From assembly GCA_030533445.1 (NCBI GenBank), contig CM060065.1, positions 49,283,964-49,347,963 of the forward strand: a DNA stretch of 64,000 bases, written 5' to 3'. The translations under genes and the position numbers were made by a program. This DNA is from Cyprinodon diabolis. Its lineage: Eukaryota > Chordata > Actinopteri > Cyprinodontiformes > Cyprinodontidae. The notes below the pieces were generated by a model. It had not been told where the DNA came from. It made no database searches and worked only from the letters and a program-made list of their open reading frames with translations. Shown piece by piece: positions 53,901 through 59,900 of the stretch (the stretch's first letter is position 1; the number at the start of each line of letters is the position of its first letter).

Positions 53901-56900
53901 GGTATTACGTCTAAAAAAAGACAATTGTGTGTGTAGGATTAATTACCTGTCCAAGAGAAAACTGGCAACTTGAGCGTCACTTTGAAAACCTTTTTCCTCC
54001 ATCAGTGACTTCCATCGTGTAAATGCCGTGCCAATGTTGATCCGTGTTTTTTGCCGTTTCTTGTCACGCTTGCGTTTATTCTTGTCGTGTTTCCGCTTCT
54101 TAATGACGGGGGTTCGGTGTCCGCCGCTTTTCGTTGTGATACAGAGTAGGCCTGATCCTCCATTCGTCTGATGTTTGGCCACATAATGCCAAACAGTTTG
54201 CAAAGTCACTCAAGCCTGCCGCCTTGTTCACCTTTCTTGTTACTGATGCGCCGTATACCTTCTTCTTCTTTGGTTTCAGGCAGACTAAACGCTTCTCAGG
54301 CATAATACTGCCATCTATTGTTCAGTACCGTCTCAGTTCATCTCTCTCAACTTGCCGTAGTTACTTTAGAGCGTAATGGGCGATCTCGCAATCGCTAGTT
54401 TGTTGCCTCTGCGCTTGCCGTAGCGCGAAGATGTCTGCCTCCATGGCTGCGAGACCCGCTCCTATGTAATTATAAATAACGAATTCTAAGGCAACGCAAA
54501 TATTAAGGTTAAGAGGCTGAGCTCGTAGATTATGATAAATAACATAGTTATGTATAATATATTAAATTTCTGACTTTATATCCCTCTAATTATTACACAC
54601 TGTAGCTTTAAAGAACATCTGGAGATTATCCTGACAGGAAGAACAGAGTAATGGATAACCATGAAGGCATCACTATTCAACATTTTTTATCTGATGGTTG
54701 TGACTTTTGCTGCAACTACAGTGCAAAAACAATCTAGAAAGAAGTAAAAAAATTATTAAATTATGTCTATTTTGCCTTAATGAGTATGTAAATAAGAGTT
54801 TGCAATGGATTTTTTTTTTACTATTAAAATAAGGTAATTAGATAATATGCACTTGAAATAAGACAATGCAATTGTTTTTTTCTTATTTTAAATGTAAATT
54901 GTCTTCTTCCATTTGCAAAGTGTCTCTCGTACCTCCTCAATTCAAGAAAAGTTGCTTATATTAAGAGAAATTACTTATTTAGATTTCAGTTTTTTGCCGT
55001 GTGATTATTACTTTGCAAATTGATTAATCTGTTTGTTTTATTGATTAATAATCGCATAACCAAAGTTTCCTTAAAGACGACTTTTTTTTTTTTTTCTTTT
55101 TTTTTTAATGAAATTAAACCAGGTGAAACTCAAACTTTTTTACTGGAGGAGTTCTGGATGGCGCATATTGATAGATGAAAATCATTTATTTTTTTATATT
55201 AATACAAATTTTTTTTTTAATATAATTTTGATATAATTACTGCTTTAATTGGGTCGTTTTGTCAGCTAAAGGCATTTTTTAAGAGTCTCTACACTCCAGT
55301 TAATATTGAATCGATTACTAAATTAGTTGATATTGTTGATATATTGTTGATGTATCATATTTGCAGTTCAGAGTTGAGGATTTGAGTCTGTTAAACCTGC
55401 TTTGTGAAACGGGCCTCTGTTCTGAAACCAAACATCTTGTGTTTTGCTGAGCTAAAAGGTTTATTCAGGATATCTGCTCTTCACTCAGCAGACGCCTGCT
55501 CTCTGAAGCAAGGCCCACATGACTACATGGTGCATGTCCTAGGATCACATTCCTAAGGGAAACAAACACTTCAGATCATAACACCGCTATGCTGTCCTCA
55601 CCACTGCTCTGGCTTTTAAACCAGAGAAGTCACCTCACTGACAGCGATGGAAATATTTTCCCATCTTTGTTATAATTGTGATGACTGGTAACTTTCTGAT
55701 TATCCTTTTTTATGCAGGGTTACAGTAAAGATGCTTTTTGTTTCACATCAGTTATTAAACTCAGTCTTCCTGAACAATATGAGCTAAAAAGCCTAAAAAG
55801 AAACCTGTTTTTGGATCATTCTCAGTAGCTAATGTAGGGTTTATGAAACGAGGTCATTTTGAGTGCTTAAGGCATGCTGATGGATTAGAATCAATGAGAT
55901 CAACCATGCGACTTTCTGCTCATACTTCAGCAGCATTCTTGTTTAACCCAGATGATGATGTGTAAACTAATAAAAATGGATGAAAAGGGCATCTAGGTTT
56001 GACACTTAATGCCCCCCACTGTTTATTTGAAGCCATCATGGTTTACAGGGTTTTATTTTGTTTTTTGGCACTTATATTTTATTATTTTTGATCATACAAC
56101 GAACATACAAATAAAAAGGAACAAAGTACATTAACATGAACATGTGTGGGTAGCACCTTCTTTTCAGTTTTTCTGTTTATATAATGTATATTTTCCCCAT
56201 TTTTTTTTCATCTGTTGTTCTTGTAGTCTCAGTCTGTGTGTTAGTCTTTCCATGAGAAATATGTCTTCTATTGGTCCTTTGATGGCACGTTTGACTTCCC
56301 CCATTTCCTTGTTATGCATTTCTTTGCAGCTATCAACATCACTTTTACCAAATAGTTATCCTTTTCATGGATAGTATTATCACCAAAATTGCACAAATAG
56401 AGAATTTCAGGTTTCATTGGAATTACATACCCTGATACTTCACATAATACACTGTAAACCATTTCCCAGAACTCCAAAAGTTTTGAACACTTCCAAAAAA
56501 CATGGGAATGGTTGACCTCTATTTCTCCGCACATCAACATTCTTGATGCCTATGCATTTGTTTACTTTTGGACTTGGGCGTAATAACAAAATTGTATTCG
56601 ATTTTTCCAGTCAAATTCCCTCCCATGTCCGAGAGCCAGTAGTTGTATGGTGTAGTTTCCACATGTTGAGCCAATCAAGATCTTCAATTTCGAAGTCAAA
56701 TTCTCTTTCCCATTTTCCCTTTACATAGTTAGTTGTATGTAGGGCTGGGTATTGTTAAAAAATTTTCGGTGCCGGTACCACTACCGATACCTTCACTTCG
56801 ATACCGGTTCCTGAACGATACTTTTTTCGATACCAGTTTTATAATAACAATTTGAAGAAAAAGAAAATTACACAACATAATAAAGTACAAATCTTGAGTT

Positions 56901-59900
56901 TTATGTTAAGCTCTGATTTTTCCATTTACATTTTTCCTCTTACATAAAAAAATGTTCAGTGAAGAACAGTTGCAAACAAGTCAGTGTCTAATATTCACTG
57001 TTACATTGTGAGGACCTTTTTACTTAGCCGTTTTTCTTTATAAAAATTAACATGTCTGCTTTCTCAGGAGACAAACAAGCCAGTTGAATGGGATCCTACC
57101 GACAGCGCACCGCTGGTATGTGGGGGTCTGAGCAGCTCTAAAAGAAATAATATTGGAAGGCAGGATGGTAATCTGGATGAACTGACTGCACTGAAGTTTT
57201 CAGGTGGATTTTCCCACTTAAAAACATATTAAAACTACTTTATTCCCACTGATCACAGCAAATATAGCTGCAAGGCAAATGAAGGATAGAGTAGCTCCGC
57301 CCAATGCGCTTCAGAAGCCACTTTTCGACCGGGCAGCTAGAGCAGCAAAGCTGCTTCAGCCGCACGTCAGAACTAACTGGTACAAGCAGCAAAAATGAAG
57401 CAGCAGATGCGATTTTGCTGCTCTTGCTGCGTCTGGTGTGAAAGCAGCATGATTCACTCCGCTCTGGCTTTGCTCTGCCCACGGGCTGCTGAGAGGAGGA
57501 TGGTCACGCCGGCTGCAGTCCGCTCTTCTTGCAGTCAAACACCGAGCAACTTTCTGCTCTTAAATTGTTGACATCAGTCTTAATAAAGTGAAGCCACACT
57601 TTTGACCTGGGGGAGCATTTTAAAGGGGTTCCACGACGCTCGCAACCAGTTCACAACAGATACACATGAACCCTGGCTGTAGGTGTTATCAAGGTTTATT
57701 AGGGCTTTGTATAATGCCGTTATTGTTCTAATATTACTGTCTTTGTATGCTTTAATTATAATTTGGAGCACTTCGCTCTCTTCCACGGAGGGCCTAGGTT
57801 TACAGGGGGTTTGGTGGGATAGTCTTCTGTACCATTTGGATCAGTTTGTATCCGTGTTTGTTAAATATATTGCATCGCCCTGTTGAATGAGATGTGCTGT
57901 ATAACTTTAGTTTGTATGTGTTTGTGTGGACAGTCTTCCTGACCTGGGTGAACTGCTCCAGTGTTCGCTGGGCAACAAGGATTCAGGATATTTTCACTGT
58001 AGGGAAGCTTCTGGCTCTAGCGCTCATCATCGTGGTCGGACTGGTGCAGATCTTTAAAGGTAAACACAGATTTATGGAACAGAGTGACGGGAATACTAAA
58101 GTTTGCTTTACTAAAGTTAAAAGATTGTCCTTCCTCCGTCTCCCCCCAGGTCACTACGATGCCCTGGTGCCCAGCGCGGCCTTTGAATTCAGTCAGGATC
58201 CCTCGTTTGGACAGATAGCCCTGGCCTTCCTACAAGCCTCCTTTGCCTACAGCGGCTGGAATTTTCTCAACTACGTCACAGAGGAGGTCGTGGAGCCACG
58301 CAAGAACCTGCCCCTTGCCATCTACATCTCTATCCCACTGGTGACGCTGGTCTACACCTTGACCAACATCGCCTACTTCACCTCCATGACTCCAGAGGAG
58401 CTGCTCACCTCTAACGCTGTTGCAGTGGTGAGCTCAAACTATTCCTGCTTTGAAGCTGTTGTTTGTTTAAGGGGGTGTGAATACTTCTGTCAGGCTTGAG
58501 TTTGGTGAGAGGTGGATTCCCCGCTTTTCTAAAACATCTTTTGTTGTTTTGTTTCAGACGTTTGGAGAAAAGCTGCTGGGCATGTTTTCCTGGGTGATGC
58601 CCATCTCTGTAGCTCTGTCCACCTTCGGAGGAATCAACGGATATTTGTTCACTTCTTCCAGGTACAACAGAACCTCCGCAAGGGTTTTATTACTGCTTCA
58701 ATAATGTTTCAAGTCTTTTAATATTGTATGTTAAACGCCTCATGGAATAAAAATGGCACAGTCTATAAAACACTAAGTTATTATATTATTTTCTTTATTT
58801 TTAGATTATGCTTCTCTGGAGCCAGAGAAGGTCATCTGCCATACCTCCTGGCTATGATCCATCTGAAAAACTGCACACCAATCCCTGCTCTGCTCGTCTG
58901 TGTAAGTGCTCTTCATGTTTATTAAATTCTAGAAAACATATTTAAGTACTAATTAGTGTGTTTTCTTATTTTAGTTTAACATGTACCTTCTGTTTGTCCT
59001 CCAGTGCCTTGCCACGGTACTCATCCTGTGCCTTGGAGAGACGCACAACTTGATCAATTACGTGTCCTTCATCAACTACCTGTCCTATGGGGTAACCATC
59101 GCTGGCCTGCTTTACCTGCGTAAAAAGAGACCCAACCTGGCCAGACCCATTAAGGTACAGCTGATGCTTTTTATCATCCTGTATCTCACCCGGTGTCCAT
59201 GTGTCAGGAATGACCTCCTGTTGTAGCCCTAATAAGAACATTTCATACGTCCGCCAGCTGATAGATTTACTGATCAGGACATGATGACAGAGATCTGTGA
59301 CATTACTTATCCACAATCAAGTAACCTTCATAGGCAGACTTCAATATTTGCTGCCATCTAGTGTCCTAAATGGAGACTTGCATATTTTCTTTGGACTTGT
59401 AATTTGTGTGGATTTTATTTGAGTCTTTTTTTTTTTTTCAAAGGCATTCTTATCCTAGCTGCCTGGTTTATTTTATATTTAGTATATGTCATATTTGTAT
59501 GTTTGAGACTAAAATTGGGTTTTTATTTTCAAAATAAGCTGTGCTTTTCTTTTAATGTAAAAAAACGGTTGGTGGCATCCACTTTTTTAACTGTGCTGGA
59601 CTTTGGTGATATTTATGCATTCATCTGCTCAATGCCTGCAGATGATTGACGCAGCCTATCCCGCATCATTGAGATTTATTACTAATTGTAAAGCTCGCAC
59701 CCATCACTGTGAGCTGTATTCTCTTGTAGGGTGGTCTGCCTTGGCTACACGGAGGCTTTGTCATTGGTATATATTTATATATAAGGTGATTCTTGGTGTG
59801 CTTCCATCTTATTTATGTTCACTTCTTATGAAAAAAAGTACTGGTCATTACTCTCTCCGTTCTCAGGCTTGTTGTCTTGTTTTCTGTCCCACGTGTCAGT

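Larger units (their letters stand above)
48029..54607. mobile_element. 6.6-kb DNA transposon with TTAA flanks and two convergent genes
   Basis: The left end (48025-48044) and the inverted right end (54592-54611) share 20 bp that begin TTAAAGCTACAGTGTG. The first four bases on each side are the TTAA target duplication, so the element proper begins AGCTACAG. The host sequence, a non-LTR fragment, reads on from 48024 to 54612, which shows that this block was inserted. Inside, a + strand gene starts about 110 bp from the left end and a - strand gene starts about 300 bp from the right end. They converge, with an AATAAA on + at 49520-49525 and one on - at 50028-50033. TTAA targeting is known in piggyBac and Kolobok elements, but the encoded protein is not an obvious member of either. 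I cannot place it in a named superfamily with certainty. Confidence 0.85.
46480..54690 (+). repeat. Non-LTR retrotransposon fragment split by two DNA transposons
   Basis: Three pieces, about 46480-46823, 47737-48028 and 54608 to about 54690, read in order as the C-terminal part of a non-LTR reverse transcriptase. Recognisable stretches are [13 protein letters not shown], then [12 protein letters not shown], then the part after the palm domain. All are decayed. A hAT element lies in the first gap and the TTAA element in the second. Confidence 0.7.
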
